From Diogma glabrata (lineage: Eukaryota > Arthropoda > Insecta > Diptera > Cylindrotomidae): 64,000 bases of DNA. The stretch covers positions 375,085,328 through 375,149,327 of the forward strand of contig OY856186.1 in NCBI GenBank assembly GCA_963693315.1, in the 5' to 3' direction. Of this stretch, positions 1 through 27,690 are shown piece after piece (position 1 is the first letter of the stretch; every line of letters starts with the position of its first letter). A program made the translations under genes and the position numbers. The notes beneath the pieces are model-generated. The model was given only the letters and a program-made list of their open reading frames with translations, made no database searches and was not told the origin of the DNA.

Positions 1-2850
1 CGGTCGCAATTTTCGACCTACCTCAAAAATAATTTGTGTATATTGCGGCAAACAATCTGTTGGACAAGTTCGCGAGCTGGTCATATCCGGGTACCATTTA
101 GGCGGCTAGGGCCCTAAAAGTCGAATAATCTAACTCTAAGGCGTTATAACGGCCGTTTGAATCATGATGTTGGAATAAAATTTATAAATATTGAATATTT
201 GAACATTTTCTATCATTTTTGTTCGAATGACAACCTTGGCATTCAGGGTTCCTGAAAAATCAGCTGTTTTAAAAATTTACTAAACTTTGTTGCCCTTGAT
301 CCAGATGAAAATGGCCACGCTCACATTTGAAAACTTTTGTACATGTAGATACAACATATATCTTTCCAAAATTTAAAAAAAAATTGTTCAAGTTCAGAGG
401 TTGAGACCCTGGGGCTGTTAAAACGAAAACAAACGCAAACGCCATGCTTTCATCATTTTTGGGTTTGTTTTGTTTAAACTAATACTAGCTTTTAGATAAA
501 CTTTTCAACTATAACCTCAGAGATTTTCAGCCCTCTAACCCAAGAAGTTCAATATACTAACGTAATGCACGCCACTCTCTCGCCATACAATTACAACAAC
601 AAATCTCATAAAAACATTCCATAGAAATATTAAATACATTTTCTTTTGTTTCTTTTTTTTGTTTTCATTTTTTTTGGTAAAAATTTAAAAAAAATTAAAA
701 CAAAGCTGTGTCATTATTGTTTTGAATTAAGGAATATTTTTTGGGGAAATTTGGAATATTTGGAAGTGGTTTCGTTGAAATAAATATATGTATATTGATT
801 ACACATTTTCAAAAGTTTTCCTAAATTGATAGATATTTGTATTATTTGAGGTGTAAAAGTTGTTTGATAATTTTTGATTATAAATTATGTGTGGTAGTAT
901 TGCAGCTGTGACGTAGTAATAACGTTAATCCACCAAAAGATTTAATATGTTATTAAGTAGTTTTATCCAAACTAAACAACATTGTTTCGAAGTTGAATTG
1001 ATAAAGTAGTTTCCGTTTATGTATTTAGTTTGGTTGGTTTGATAATTTTTTTGGATTATTCTGTTTCTACTTAAATTTTTTATTTAAGCTCGAATTCTAG
1101 CTTGTACACAAAGCTCTCAGGTCCCGAAATCTACCTATTTCTAGCGGATATACCTGCCGCTTGGACTTTTTTTTTATCTGACAGCAAATTTTTGTTTGTT
1201 TTGGTACGTCAGATCGATTTTTTTTATCCAAGATCTTTTCCTCAAACCTGAAATTTTTAGCAAGTTTTACCCCTAGATCAAGTCCCCTTCACTAATACCA
1301 ATTAAAATGAAATATGACATCTGTCAATTGCATACATTTTTTCTTTTAAAATTCAAATAATGTGTTTGGAAATGTCATTTTTTTCACTCACACAACGAAA
1401 TATAAAAAAGGGATGATTTTAATTTCGTTAGGTCACCGAAATCTAGATTTTTTTTTCGATTAAATCTGACATACCAAACGAAAACCATACATAAAAATTA
1501 AAATACGAACATATTCATTTGCAAACGAAGATCACGAATGCATCTGAAAATGTTAGATTTGAATGTTGAAGGCTATTCATGTAATCGATTTATTTTCTAG
1601 TCTTACCTAAATATTATAAAAACAAAATCACATTTAAAATTTTTACGCCACACCTTACCTATTTGTTTGTTTATATTTGTGGTTCATCAAACTTTTAAAT
1701 ATTAGAATCTTGAATATTAATTTGAATTTGCTAAAGCAGAGTTCATTTGCCAAGAAAAAAATTATATATTAAAGCATATCTAACCCGTACAGATAAATAT
1801 AATCAAGCTCGCGAAATGAATTCATTCATAAAAATCGACCAGTGACGCACGTGACCCACCCCTCATTCATCGTCTAAAATTTTTCTCCGAATCACAACAA
1901 AAATTTAAGAACAAACTGAAATTAAATAAAATTAATTATTAAGAAATTAATATTAAGCGGCAGCCCATATCGCCGGTCATAATAAAATGAATAAAAAATC
2001 CTAAATAGCCACCATAACCTATCCAATCAAAATTGTCTGTGCAATATTGTCAGGTTACTAATAGATAAGATTATATTTTGTTCAAATAAATAAAAAAAAT
2101 TCAATATCGCCTTTTATTGTTAATTAATCAATTGCCAATTCTCTTTTTGGGTAATTTTTGAAAAGCAAAAAATTAAAATTAGGAATTTTTTATCTCGGGA
2201 TTTAAAAAAAATCACCTAAAAAAATACATTTACACACATTAAAAAAACGACTATATGTGTGTGTATATGGGTCTTAATGTGTAGGCGTTTTTTGCAAAAA
2301 TGCAACGGGTGGGGTCATACTTCATCACTGTAAGTCTGCCACAAACAATACAAAAAAAACTACTCATTCATAACTAAAAAAATTCGTGAGCCTCTTTTTT
2401 TTGACAACTAATTATAGATTTTTAATATTATAAAAAACAAGTTGACTATTTTTATAATTTTGACATTTAATTTATTGACACAAATTATAGTTTTTGATTA
2501 ATTTATTTTTTGTTTTTATAATTATATTAACATACCGCAACTAGCGCCGCTAATCTATCCTTCGTCATGATTTTTGTAGAATTTTATAACTTTTTTCCCG
2601 TATTCCAGATAGATTTAAATCACTATTTTCTTAAATATATAATTTTATTTTTTTTTAAATTAATATTTAGCTTATATTCTCCATTCACTTGAATTTTTTT
2701 TTGTAATTGTAAATTATATATCACAAAATATCAATTAGAAATCACTGAAAATAATTATGAACTAATGCATAAAATATATAATAAACACTTTAATTTTATT
2801 TAATCGACAAGAAAACTGTCGTTTCCACGGTAAAGAATACTATCACCGTA
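1..2850. other. AT-rich intergenic DNA, no gene seen
   Basis: No open reading frame of note and no recognisable protein on either strand. The stretch is AT-rich with many homopolymer runs. Around 1200-1240 and 1440-1480 there is a weak inverted similarity (a TTTGGTACGTCAGAT-like string and its reverse complement) that could be the remains of a small inverted-repeat element, but the ends are not definable. I see nothing else that can be supported. Confidence 0.5.
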
Positions 2851-2879
2851 CGAGAAAATAAAACTACTGAAACTCTCAA

Positions 2880-19149
<16,270 letters not shown>

Positions 19150-19683
19150 AGGGAATACAATCTTTTTATCTCCCTTTATTACAATTACTACAATTAATAT
19201 TAAAGAAATATGTTAAATTAATTAATACAAAAAAAAACGATAAAAATCGAATATAAATAATAACATCTCATACATCTTGAGTTATCGTATAATTTTCTAT
19301 AAAAAAATAAACTAAAATTACACAAAAATATCCTTGTAATCAATTTTTTCTATTTAGATAATTTTTTTTTGTTACAAAAGACTTATTTTTTTACGTTTTA
19401 ATTATTTGTTGTTTTGTTCACGAGAAATAATTGGAAAGGATAAATTATTGAAATTTAGAAAAGAAAAAAAAATGTTTGATATTTTTATAAAAACGGAAAT
19501 AAATTGTGTGAATGATAAATTAATTGCTTAAATATTTTGCATGGGTATGTTAAAAATTTGAATAAAAAGTTAAACCATAAGATTCTTTTTTTAATTTCAT
19601 TTTTATTTTATCTTATTTTTTGTTACCTTATAATACAAATCAAACAATTACGAACTACGTTATAATAAAAATTCTAAAACATT
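19150..19683. other. Shared 3' region between convergent Ran and TUFM
   Basis: 534 bp between the two stop codons, very AT-rich, containing the Ran poly(A) signal (19306-19311) and the TUFM signal (19602-19607, - strand). Overlap of the two 3'UTRs would depend on the real cleavage sites, which cannot be read here. Confidence 0.6.
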
Positions 19684-21348
19684 CTATTTAGTAGCAGTTG
19701 CTGCTAATTTTTTCTCTTGCTTTTCTCTAGCTTTTTTGCCTTCGGTCAATGCTAAACGTTCAGGTTCTGTCAATGTTTTAAGAACATTTGTTACCACACC
19801 GGTACCTAATGTTAAATGTCCGTCACGCAATGTAAATCTTTGGCCTTGTTCCAAAACCATTGGTCTCATTAATTTAAGTACAAGTCTGAAAAAGAAATAA
19901 TATTTAATATTTCAACTTAGTAGTTTGCAATGTTCTTACTTCGCATCTTCCCCGGGCATTATCATTTCTTTGTCGGGGATAGAAACTTGTACCGCACAAT
20001 CCCATGTTCGTGAAAACATTTGTAATTGGATGTAGCTCGTAAATGGTTTATGACGTCCACCTTCATCTTTACTTAAAATATAGACTTGAGCTTCAATCTG
20101 ATCATGAGCTTTAACTGTTCCTGGTTTACACATTACCATTCCACGTTTAATATCGTCACGTTTAACTCCCCGTACTAATGCTCCTAATTGATCACCTGCT
20201 TGAGCTTCTTCTAATATTTGATGGAACATTTCAACGCCGGTTACCGTGGATTTCAGGACCTACAACAAAGTCAATTACTGTTACCGGAATGGAGTTAACT
20301 ATAATAATTTTACCTTATTATAACCAACAAATTCACATTCAGCTCCTTTCTTTAAAACCCCTCTTTCCAAGCGTCCCGTTACTACAGTTCCACGACCAGG
20401 AATACTATACACATTTTCGACTGGTAAGAGGAAAGGTTTTTCTAATTCTCGGATTGGTGTAGGTATGTGTTTGTCAACTTCATCCAAAAGTTTCAATATT
20501 GCTTCTGAACCAATTTCGGGATTTTTCCCTTCCAATGCACACAGAGCAGAACCTTGTATTACTGGAACGTTGTCACCATCATAACCCATTTCCGTCATTA
20601 ACTCACGAATTTCCATTTCTACTAAATCAACCATTTCCTGATCAGCAGCGTCTACCTTATTTATAAACACAACAATATGGTTTACTCCAATTTGTTTAGC
20701 TAACAGCAAATGCTCTCGTGTTTGAGGCATAGCGCCATCGGTTGCAGCAACAACTAGTATGGCTCCATCCATTTGAGCTGTTCCTGTTATCATGTTCTAC
20801 CGAAAAAAAGAAATGGAATACAAAACAAAAATTACAATATCAATTAACCTTTATGTAATCAGCATGTCCAGGGCAATCAGTATGCCCATAATGTCTTATT
20901 TCTGTTTGATATTCTACATGCGCAACGTTAATTGTAATTCCTCTAGCCTTTTCCTCTGGAGCATTATCGATTTCACTATACCCTTTACTCTCAGCTAAAT
21001 CTTTATCTGATAGCACTTTTGTAATTGCAGCTGTTAAAGTTGTTTTTCCATGATCAACATGGCCGATTGTACCAACATTACAGTGAGGTTTTGTTCTTTG
21101 GAAAACTTTTTTTTCACTTGCATAGAAACGTTTTGGAAAATCAAATGCAACAGTTAAACATGGTAAATGACGTCCGGTTTTAAATGCAGAAGTATAATTA
21201 TTATGTTGTATAACTTGACGTAGTGCTTTTCGTAAAACTGAAACAAAAGTTGATATAACATAACCTCTTTCAATGAAAAAAGAATCATTAACATCAATTG
21301 CAACACACCTGGATTAAATAGAGCTCTAATTGAAGTGTAAGTAGCCAT
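19684..21348 (-). CDS. TUFM: Mitochondrial elongation factor Tu (five exons)
   Basis: GTPase that delivers aminoacyl-tRNA to the mitochondrial ribosome. Exons on the - strand: 21348-21309, 21237-20849, 20796-20314, 20259-19940 and 19885-19684, all with GT-AG introns of 54-71 bp and consistent phases; 1434 nt, 477 aa. The N-terminus ([14 protein letters not shown], then basic residues up to KRFYASEKK) looks like a mitochondrial presequence. Domain motifs: [23 protein letters not shown] and SALCALEG of the GTPase domain, then [20 protein letters not shown] (domain II) and GGRHKPF with GQRFTLRDG (domain III). The Lys/Ala-rich C-terminal tail ([17 protein letters not shown]) extends beyond the vertebrate protein. 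Converges on Ran; AATAAA on the - strand at 19602-19607. Intact. Confidence 0.96.
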
Positions 21349-21554
21349 TTTATTATTTTTCTGTTATTACAAATATAAAATAATATTTGAAATCTAAATT
21401 ATTTCTTTTCAATAGAAATATTGCACAACTTCACTTTTCAAATGACATATGGCCGGTAGCTCAAAAAACAATGTTTAGAGCTTCTTGTTTTACAGTGTAC
21501 CAAACCTAAAATTGAGCCCAAAATTTTTTAAAGGAAACCGTTTAAGCAAAAAAA

Positions 21555-21640
21555 CGGCTCAGGAAAAATTCTGTTTCTGTAAAATTTGTATGGGATTCTG
21601 TTTCTGTTGTATGTGGTTTCAAGCCTTAAAAGCGAAGCAT
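21555..21640 (+). repeat. Half copy of a palindromic repeat also at 43.93 kb
   Basis: The phrases TTCTGTTTCTGTAAAATTTG, then GTTGTATGTGGTTTCAAGCC, recur at about 43995-44060, where they form one arm of a palindrome. Only one arm is present here. Confidence 0.6.
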
Positions 21641-21734
21641 AAACGAAACATTTCGTTTGTCGAGATAAAATATGTATAGAAAAAGTATACCATAAACGTT
21701 ACGCGTACGTTTCACAAAAACGAAACGAGGAATA

Positions 21735-22050
21735 TACTGGCAAGATTACTTCAACTTAGGCGCAAGTGGATCTTTTTTTATTATTTTGATCGTAAATTAA
21801 GAAAATTTAGTAAAAGGGACATTTTGAGATCTGTTTATCTTATAAGCACATAGGAAATAAAGCAAAAATTAAAAATACAAAAAAAAAATTCTTGTCAAAA
21901 CAGTGCAATTTTGTATGGATTTTCAAAGGCCTGTATCTTGGACCCGGGGCTGATATACAACTCGTTTTATTCGCTTCAGTGAGTGATTCTATATTAAAAT
22001 TAAATAAAAAAAAACTTGTCGCCTAAGTAGAAGTGATATCCCCGAGAACT
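21735..22050 (+). repeat. Dispersed repeat with inverted partial copies at 32.93 and 40.87 kb
   Basis: The left part (GGCAAGATTACTTCAACTTA, AAATTTAGTAAAAGGGACA) matches the reverse complement of 40890-40995. The right part (TTTGTATGGATTTTCAAAGG, GGACCCGGGGCTGATAT, then GTCGCCTAAGTAGAAGTGAT) matches the reverse complement of about 32935-33090 with divergence. Noncoding. Boundaries approximate. Confidence 0.65.
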
Positions 22051-22163
22051 TTACTGACAAACGACCATTATACAAAAAACTACATTTTCCTTTATTTCAT
22101 ATCGCAAAAACTTTTTACGTACATAAAAAAATGATTTTTGTCTTAAAATAATAAAAACAAAAT

Positions 22164-23318
22164 TTACTCCTCAAAAATTAAACGTTTTAGCCAACCAAAT
22201 TCTTCCGTTAAATCTACAAATTCATTTGGCGTATACCAATCATAATATGTGCCACTTCCTGGTTGACATTCTATTTCAATTTTATATTTACTGAATAATT
22301 TTAACCGACACGGTTTATTAAAACTGACCAGATGACTTTCGAATGCCTTTCCTTTGTATGATAAATCCTTTAAAATTTTCCCTTCTTGATTCAACAATTT
22401 GATTGAAAATGAAGAAACAATGTTAGCGAATTCGACCCACAATCCTTTAAGTAATGATGATTTTTTGACAAGAAAGAATGTTTCAAGTTCTGAAGATTTT
22501 AACGAATTATGTTTGCCATAGGTTATAGTTCGTGGCTTTATTTCAAACCTGGTTTCATTCTTCTTACTTGAAATTGATTTTAAAATTAAATCAATTTCTG
22601 AAATGTCAAACAAATTTGGTTGCTCCTTGATACAACTACGAAAATCCGATTCTGACATAGTGGGAAATCGGATGTTTTTTATAAGATTTTCTGTTAACGT
22701 TTCTTTTTCTACCCCACTCATATTGCCTACAGTACAGTGGTTCTCTATCCATTTAAAAACAGCAGCAAATAGTTGCTTCTCAGTACATTCTGCAAAACCT
22801 TGCACCAAAATTAATTGCAACGTCGGTTTACTAATAGATAAAAATTCCTTAGTTTCGATTATCGATGTCAGATACCACATGGTCCAGCATTTGCTGATAT
22901 GGAATAAAAATGTATAATTTTCATTGACACAGAAGTCAAACAACTGTATTCCAAACGATTCATAATTTAGAGAAATAAAATCCCAAATTTGTTTCTCTAA
23001 TTCATAGACTTTATATCGATACGCTAACTTCAATAATTCCAATGCGTTTTGCTTATTGATTTCACATACATCGGTGTAAATAAATGATAGAAATTCAAAG
23101 AAAACCGTAAGTTTCACACCCGGAATTTCAATTGATATCTGATCATGCATTCCATTTATTTGCTCACGAAATACTGAGCTGCGCTTGAACAATTCAAATC
23201 GATGAGCTGGAATTGATACATTATCTACCACAAGCTTTATATCGGATAAAAACTCATTGTTGAACAAATTTTCTGTAGCTTTGCGACTTGTTGTGCATTT
23301 TTCATCAAATGAATCCAT
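22164..23318 (-). CDS. BTB-BACK domain protein, copy 1
   Basis: A 384-aa intact protein. Residues about 14-120 form a BTB/POZ domain (FLSDIKLVV, IPAHRFELFKRSSVFREQI, FFEFLSFIYTD, LLKLAYRYKVYELEKQ), followed by a BACK-type helical region (about 125-230). The C-terminal 110 residues (from about 280; FLVKKSSLLKGLW, SHLVSFNKPCRL, YKIEIECQPGSGTYYDW) look like a PHR-type beta-sandwich, giving the BTBD1/2/3/6 architecture. Such proteins are usually Cullin-3 adaptors; the substrate is unknown. A TAG lies in frame upstream of this ATG. A 5'UTR intron is likely: acceptor TTAG at about 23338 and donor GTAAGT near 23417. AATAAA on the - strand at 22091-22096. A paralogue with the same layout lies at 41346-42512. 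Confidence 0.9.
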   Translation of the reverse strand: MDSFDEKCTTSRKATENLFNNEFLSDIKLVVDNVSIPAHRFELFKRSSVFREQINGMHDQISIEIPGVKLTVFFEFLSFIYTDVCEINKQNALELLKLAYRYKVYELEKQIWDFISLNYESFGIQLFDFCVNENYTFLFHISKCWTMWYLTSIIETKEFLSISKPTLQLILVQGFAECTEKQLFAAVFKWIENHCTVGNMSGVEKETLTENLIKNIRFPTMSESDFRSCIKEQPNLFDISEIDLILKSISSKKNETRFEIKPRTITYGKHNSLKSSELETFFLVKKSSLLKGLWVEFANIVSSFSIKLLNQEGKILKDLSYKGKAFESHLVSFNKPCRLKLFSKYKIEIECQPGSGTYYDWYTPNEFVDLTEEFGWLKRLIFEE

Positions 23319-23640
23319 GGTATACGATTTTCTGTTCTAATCCAAATAATAATTAGTTTACAATTTTAAGATATATATACATAAACAATTTGTAAATTAA
23401 AAAAAAATTTGCACTTACAATTATTGTTTAATTTTAGAAATATATTTACTGGCATATGATCTTCCGCAATAAGTATTATAATTTCTTTACAACGCTATTT
23501 AATATTTGATTAGGGGAATAACTTTTTATTATTGCGATTGAAATGAAATGATGTTGAATTTCGAATGAATTTACACCTGGTGTGTAAAACGGTTTTAAAT
23601 TTAGGGAGCGTTCAGAAATTAACGCAAAACAAACTTTATG

Positions 23641-24240
23641 CAGTCCATACATTAATAAAAATTTACGTTGTGTGGGCTGAGCGTGTTGTATTTTGTTTAC
23701 ATGCGTTCAGTGTAGACGTTGTGCATACACAAATTTTTCGCCACACTAAAAACACAAACCATACAAAGTCGGTTTTCTCGCGAACATCAAAGAAATTTGC
23801 GCCACACAAAATTTGTATAAGGACTTAAAATTTTGTGTGTTGAAAAATTGACACTTGACGTTTGTCATTTATAAAGTTTATAAAATAAATCGAATCGAAA
23901 ATGAATAAATAAGTACCTGCAATTTGTTAATAAACATTAATTAAACTAGATTTGCATATAGAAGGAATTCAAAGTAAGTTTTATAAGCATAGATGTTATT
24001 TGTGTAGTGATATTGATTTTCGCGCAAAAATACCAAACACAGACGGAACAGGAAGTACAGCACGCACAACACAATTATTTATTAACTGTGTGTTGCAAAT
24101 TTGCACCGTAAATATTTGCGCCGTACAGTAGATTCAACGCACACATAAATTTTTATTGATCTGTACCATAGACAAACAATAATATTATTGTTTGTCTATG
24201 ACCAAACATAATCAAAGAAAAAATTTAACTATACTAAAGT
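23641..24240. repeat. Possible degenerate inverted-repeat element plus perfect 34-bp palindrome
   Basis: AATAAAAATTTACGTTGTGT near 23654 has an imperfect inverted partner near 24140-24155 (ACACATAAATTTTTATT), hinting at an old MITE with TTTGCGCCACAC-like sub-repeats inside. Immediately to the right, 24167-24200 is a perfect 34-bp palindrome: CATAGACAAACAATAAT followed by its exact reverse complement. No coding potential. Confidence 0.45.
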
Positions 24241-24244
24241 CTAA

Positions 24245-25012
24245 TAGTCCAGTAACTTTGTCGCCTGAGAGTATGGGGTAGTATGCGTCAAATCCGCGGC
24301 AGTTCTGATTTTTTGCAGACTTGTTTATGATGTTGACCTAATGAATAATTCAAGTTTGTGACCTCGAGCGCCGAACGCAACTTTGTCAAAAATCGAAAAA
24401 CCGCGAAAAAATCGTTATTTTTTTCAAATTTTGGCGATTATAACCTTAAAGGACTAGTTTTTTCTTTATACCTTCTTAGGATGGTTTTAAAGTAGACTAA
24501 ATTTGCTGCAATATGATACTAGAACTGTCTTTGTGGACCCAATAGTTTCCGAGATTGAGCCGTTCAAAGTTTATCATTTTTTTGACTTCGCAATATTTCA
24601 CAATATTTTGCAATATTTTAGACATTATTTTAGTCACTCGAAAATTCATTCAGAACGACCGAATTGCAAAAAATTGCGAATTTCGAAAAAAATGATAAAC
24701 TTTGAACTGCTTAATCTCGGAAACTATTGACTCTACAGAGACAGTTCTAGTATCATATTGTAGCAAATTTAGTCTACTTTAAAACCGTCCTAAGAAAGTA
24801 TAAAGAAAAAGCTAGTCCTTTAGGGTTATAATCGCCAAAATTTGAAAAAAATAACGATTTTTTCGCGGTTTTTTCGATTTTTGACAAAGTTGCGTTCGGC
24901 GCTCGAGGTCACAAGTTTGGATTATTCATTAGGCCAACATCATAAACAAGTCTGCAAAAAATCAGAACTACCGGATTTGACGCATACTGTGATGTATAAG
25001 GTTACTGGACTA
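24245..25012. mobile_element. 768-bp foldback element with TAA target duplication
   Basis: The two arms, each roughly 320 bp, are close reverse complements across nearly their whole length (from TAGTCCAGTAAC at 24245 to GTTACTGGACTA ending 25012, including GGCGCTCGAGGTCAC and CTAGAACTGTCT blocks). A short unmatched centre lies around 24580-24660. TAA flanks both ends (24242-24244 and 25013-25015). No ORF. The 3-bp TWA duplication suits a PIF/Harbinger-mobilised MITE. Confidence 0.85.
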
Positions 25013-25244
25013 TAAACCATATTTTTTATTTTCATTAATTTTTTTAATCTACTTAAAAGACAATACTAAATAAAAACCTGAAAAAACAAATGTCTATAAA
25101 ATCATAAAATGTCTATAAGCTCAAAAAATCATATAAAAAAATAAAACGAAACATAAAAGAAGTCGAAATCAACCAAATACAATACGACCATATTTTTTCA
25201 ATGTGGAGGGGAAAGACGAGTGGCAAGTAAAAACAAAATATGTT

Positions 25245-25335
25245 ATAGTAACTCGCCTGCCAGTTACTGCCTACTTGCCAGTTACTCTACTACACTCGCC
25301 TACTCGCCTAGTTACTGGCCTACTCAACTCGCACG
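25245..25335. repeat. Short GC-richer minisatellite
   Basis: Irregular repeats built from CCAGTTACT, CGCCTACT and CTACTTGCC stand out from the AT-rich surroundings. The flanks 25016-25244 and 25336-25525 show nothing further. Confidence 0.5.
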
Positions 25336-25525
25336 TACAATGGCATTGGTGAGATTATTTTTTTACATTAGTACGCATTAAACACATTTCAAAATAGAGA
25401 TCGAATAAAAATCTTGCAAATTCACTTTTTATTGATTTATCTTGATTTTGGGATACAATTGGAGGATTTAACACAATATTAGGATTACAACAACCTTAAT
25501 CGCCGTCCACGTCCACGCCAGCTAC

Positions 25526-27271
25526 CTGGGTAACGCTAACAGAATTAGGTTGGTGTAGTTGAGAGGGCAGAGTAAATACTGCATATACTCAATGATTCTG
25601 CACCATGGTGAGTCATTGGCGCCATAAAACCAATGCAACTCAAGCATCTGTTCTCCATGCTAGTGGCGGCTTGGAGCGGGCGTCTGTCTTGGATCAAGCG
25701 ACTCGCTATATAAACGTGCAAAAAAGTTGTTTCTGGTGACCTCAAAATGCAGGACGAACCCATTCACGAAAATTTGGGTTGGGCGAAGGGATGAATTCTG
25801 TACACTGGCCTCGGCATATCTCGGACTCATTTCAAGAACGACCTCAGCAACTGCATCCGGACTACGATTTAAAAATGGGAATCTGGAACGTGCTAAGCCT
25901 TAGAAGACCAGGAGATCTACTAAAACTTACAAATCAAATCAAGAGCTACACACTGGATATAGTGGCATTACAAGAACTAAGATGGCCAGGGAGTGGAATC
26001 CACGAAACAGCAAAAGGATACACTCTCTACTATTGCGATCATCAAAACGAAGGAGAATTTGGAGTTGGCTTTCTCATACATCGTCGCGTGAATCAACATG
26101 TTATCGATTTTGCAAATAAATATGCGGATATGCACTACTGAAGACAAAGCAGATGATATTGTTACGTTTTTCCTAACCTTCCTTCGAATTGGCCTTACTC
26201 TCAATTCGATAAACGCAATTCCCAATCTCTTTCTGAGTTCGATCACTGATTAGTAAGCAAACACAACAGGTTTTATTAAGTATTCAACTCCTTAATTGTT
26301 CCCCAACAACGGGAAACAATACAGCAAACAATATTCCTAACTAGAATATTCTTTCAACAGCTTCGAAACTCCAACAGTTTGTTGTAGAAATTTCCAGTTC
26401 ACAACGTTCAAAATAATACACAAAATATTTCTACTCAATAAAACTTAAAACTTTATTCACTAATTTAAAGATCACTTTTATAATTTTAACTTCACAATCG
26501 CAGGTTTAAAATAAAACTAATTCAAAACTACAAGAAGTAATTTTCTTATATACCTTCTGCAACACTTCTAGATAATTCGACATCACTTTCCAGAAACCTT
26601 GAGAAAATATTAGAATATTCGAATATTTTACGTTATGTTGTTTTGATTCATAAAATCATAAAACAAATAGACCTTAATTCTAAGAACATGTACAACAACA
26701 ACAACACTATTCATTTCATTCACTTTCTGTTGTGTTTTGTTGATTTTATTTTCCTGGAAGTGACCGTAATCGTTTAGATCTTTCTGTAATCGTCTAGATT
26801 TTTCTGCAATCGTAACAATATTAAAGACCTGTTCTTCCTAGAACTCGAAGAAGTCATCAATAACATCCCGCAGCACGATATAAAAATCGTAGTAGGTGAC
26901 TTCAATGCTCAAATTGGTAGAACTGCAGAACTTAAAACACATATCGGCCTTAGCTCATACCAGTAACAATAACGGTTTTCGCGCAGCTGAACTGGCTATG
27001 ATTTATGATCTAGTAAGTTCTAGTACTTTCTTTCCTCATAAATGAATCTACAAAGCAACGTGGAAATCAAACGATAGAAGAACTGAAAATTAAATCGATC
27101 ATGTCATGATTTCTAAGGGACACTGTACAAGTGTAACTGATGTTTGATCATACAGAGGTGCTGATATGGACACCGATCATATGCTTGTCATCTTTAAGTA
27201 CAAGTGCAAGCTGTCATCTACATTTAATTGACAAGCAAAAAAGACCGTACGCTGGAATGTCGAAGCATTTA
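25526..27271 (+). mobile_element. RTE-like LINE, 5' leader and endonuclease, split by a solo LTR
   Basis: 25526-25800 is the untranslated leader shared with 4.9 and 47.5 kb. 25779-26159 encodes an endonuclease start (MGIWNVLSLRRPGDLLKL, LDIVALQELRWPG, GEFGVGFLIHRRV). The frame resumes exactly after the inserted LTR at 26818 (ADD|IKDLFFLELEEVINN, then IKIVVGDFNAQIG), proving the interruption. Later stops and frameshifts continue to a truncation at the MITE at 27272. The reverse transcriptase is missing. Confidence 0.85.
26160..26817 (-). mobile_element. Solo LTR, 17.6/297-type, ATAT target duplication
   Basis: 658 bp, beginning TGTTACG and ending CGTAACA, flanked by ATAT on both sides (26156-26159 and 26818-26821). 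It is the inverted counterpart of the LTR at 37108-37814, sharing long phrases such as TTCGATCACTGATTAGTAAG and GAAATTTCCAGTTCACA. Removing it restores the LINE reading frame. No internal gag-pol is present. The ATAT target suits insect gypsy-group elements like 17.6 and 297; that assignment is inference. Confidence 0.88.
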
Positions 27272-27690
27272 TGCCCGATTTATAGTCGGTAACTTAACGT
27301 TAACTTTAACTTAACCGTAACTTAAGACACTACAAAATTTTGATTTATAGTCGGTAAGAAATTACGTATTCTTTGACGTTTGATTTGATATTAAATTTGG
27401 TTTCGTAATCAATTTTATAAATCAACCAATTCTTTAAAAGTAAAAAACTGATTTTAAAATGAAAATTTAGAATAATAAAATTCGAAATAAACATTTGATA
27501 CAAAATTTAAAAAATTTATTTTCATATTAATTTCATGCTAATATTTGGCTTTAAAGTCGCTCTTTTTATATCCTTTGCATTTTTTAATAAATAAAATTTT
27601 ATTTTTATGGACACTTGCTATTAAATAATAGTTTTCTTCAGTTTTTATACTAAACGTCAAAAAATCTTAAACAAAATCTTTAAGATAGAA
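27272..27690. mobile_element. TGCCCG-type inverted-repeat element, truncated copy
   Basis: Starts TGCCCGATTTATAGTCGGTA after a TTA and continues with GTTAAC-rich sequence. It corresponds to the reverse complement of the right end of the 48107-52057 element. Its inner right part (TTTTTATACTAAACGTCAAA, then TTTAAGATAGAATGA) matches about 48205-48270 in reverse. The outer right terminal repeat is missing, so it is a deletion derivative joined to a CR1-like LINE at about 27691. Confidence 0.75.
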
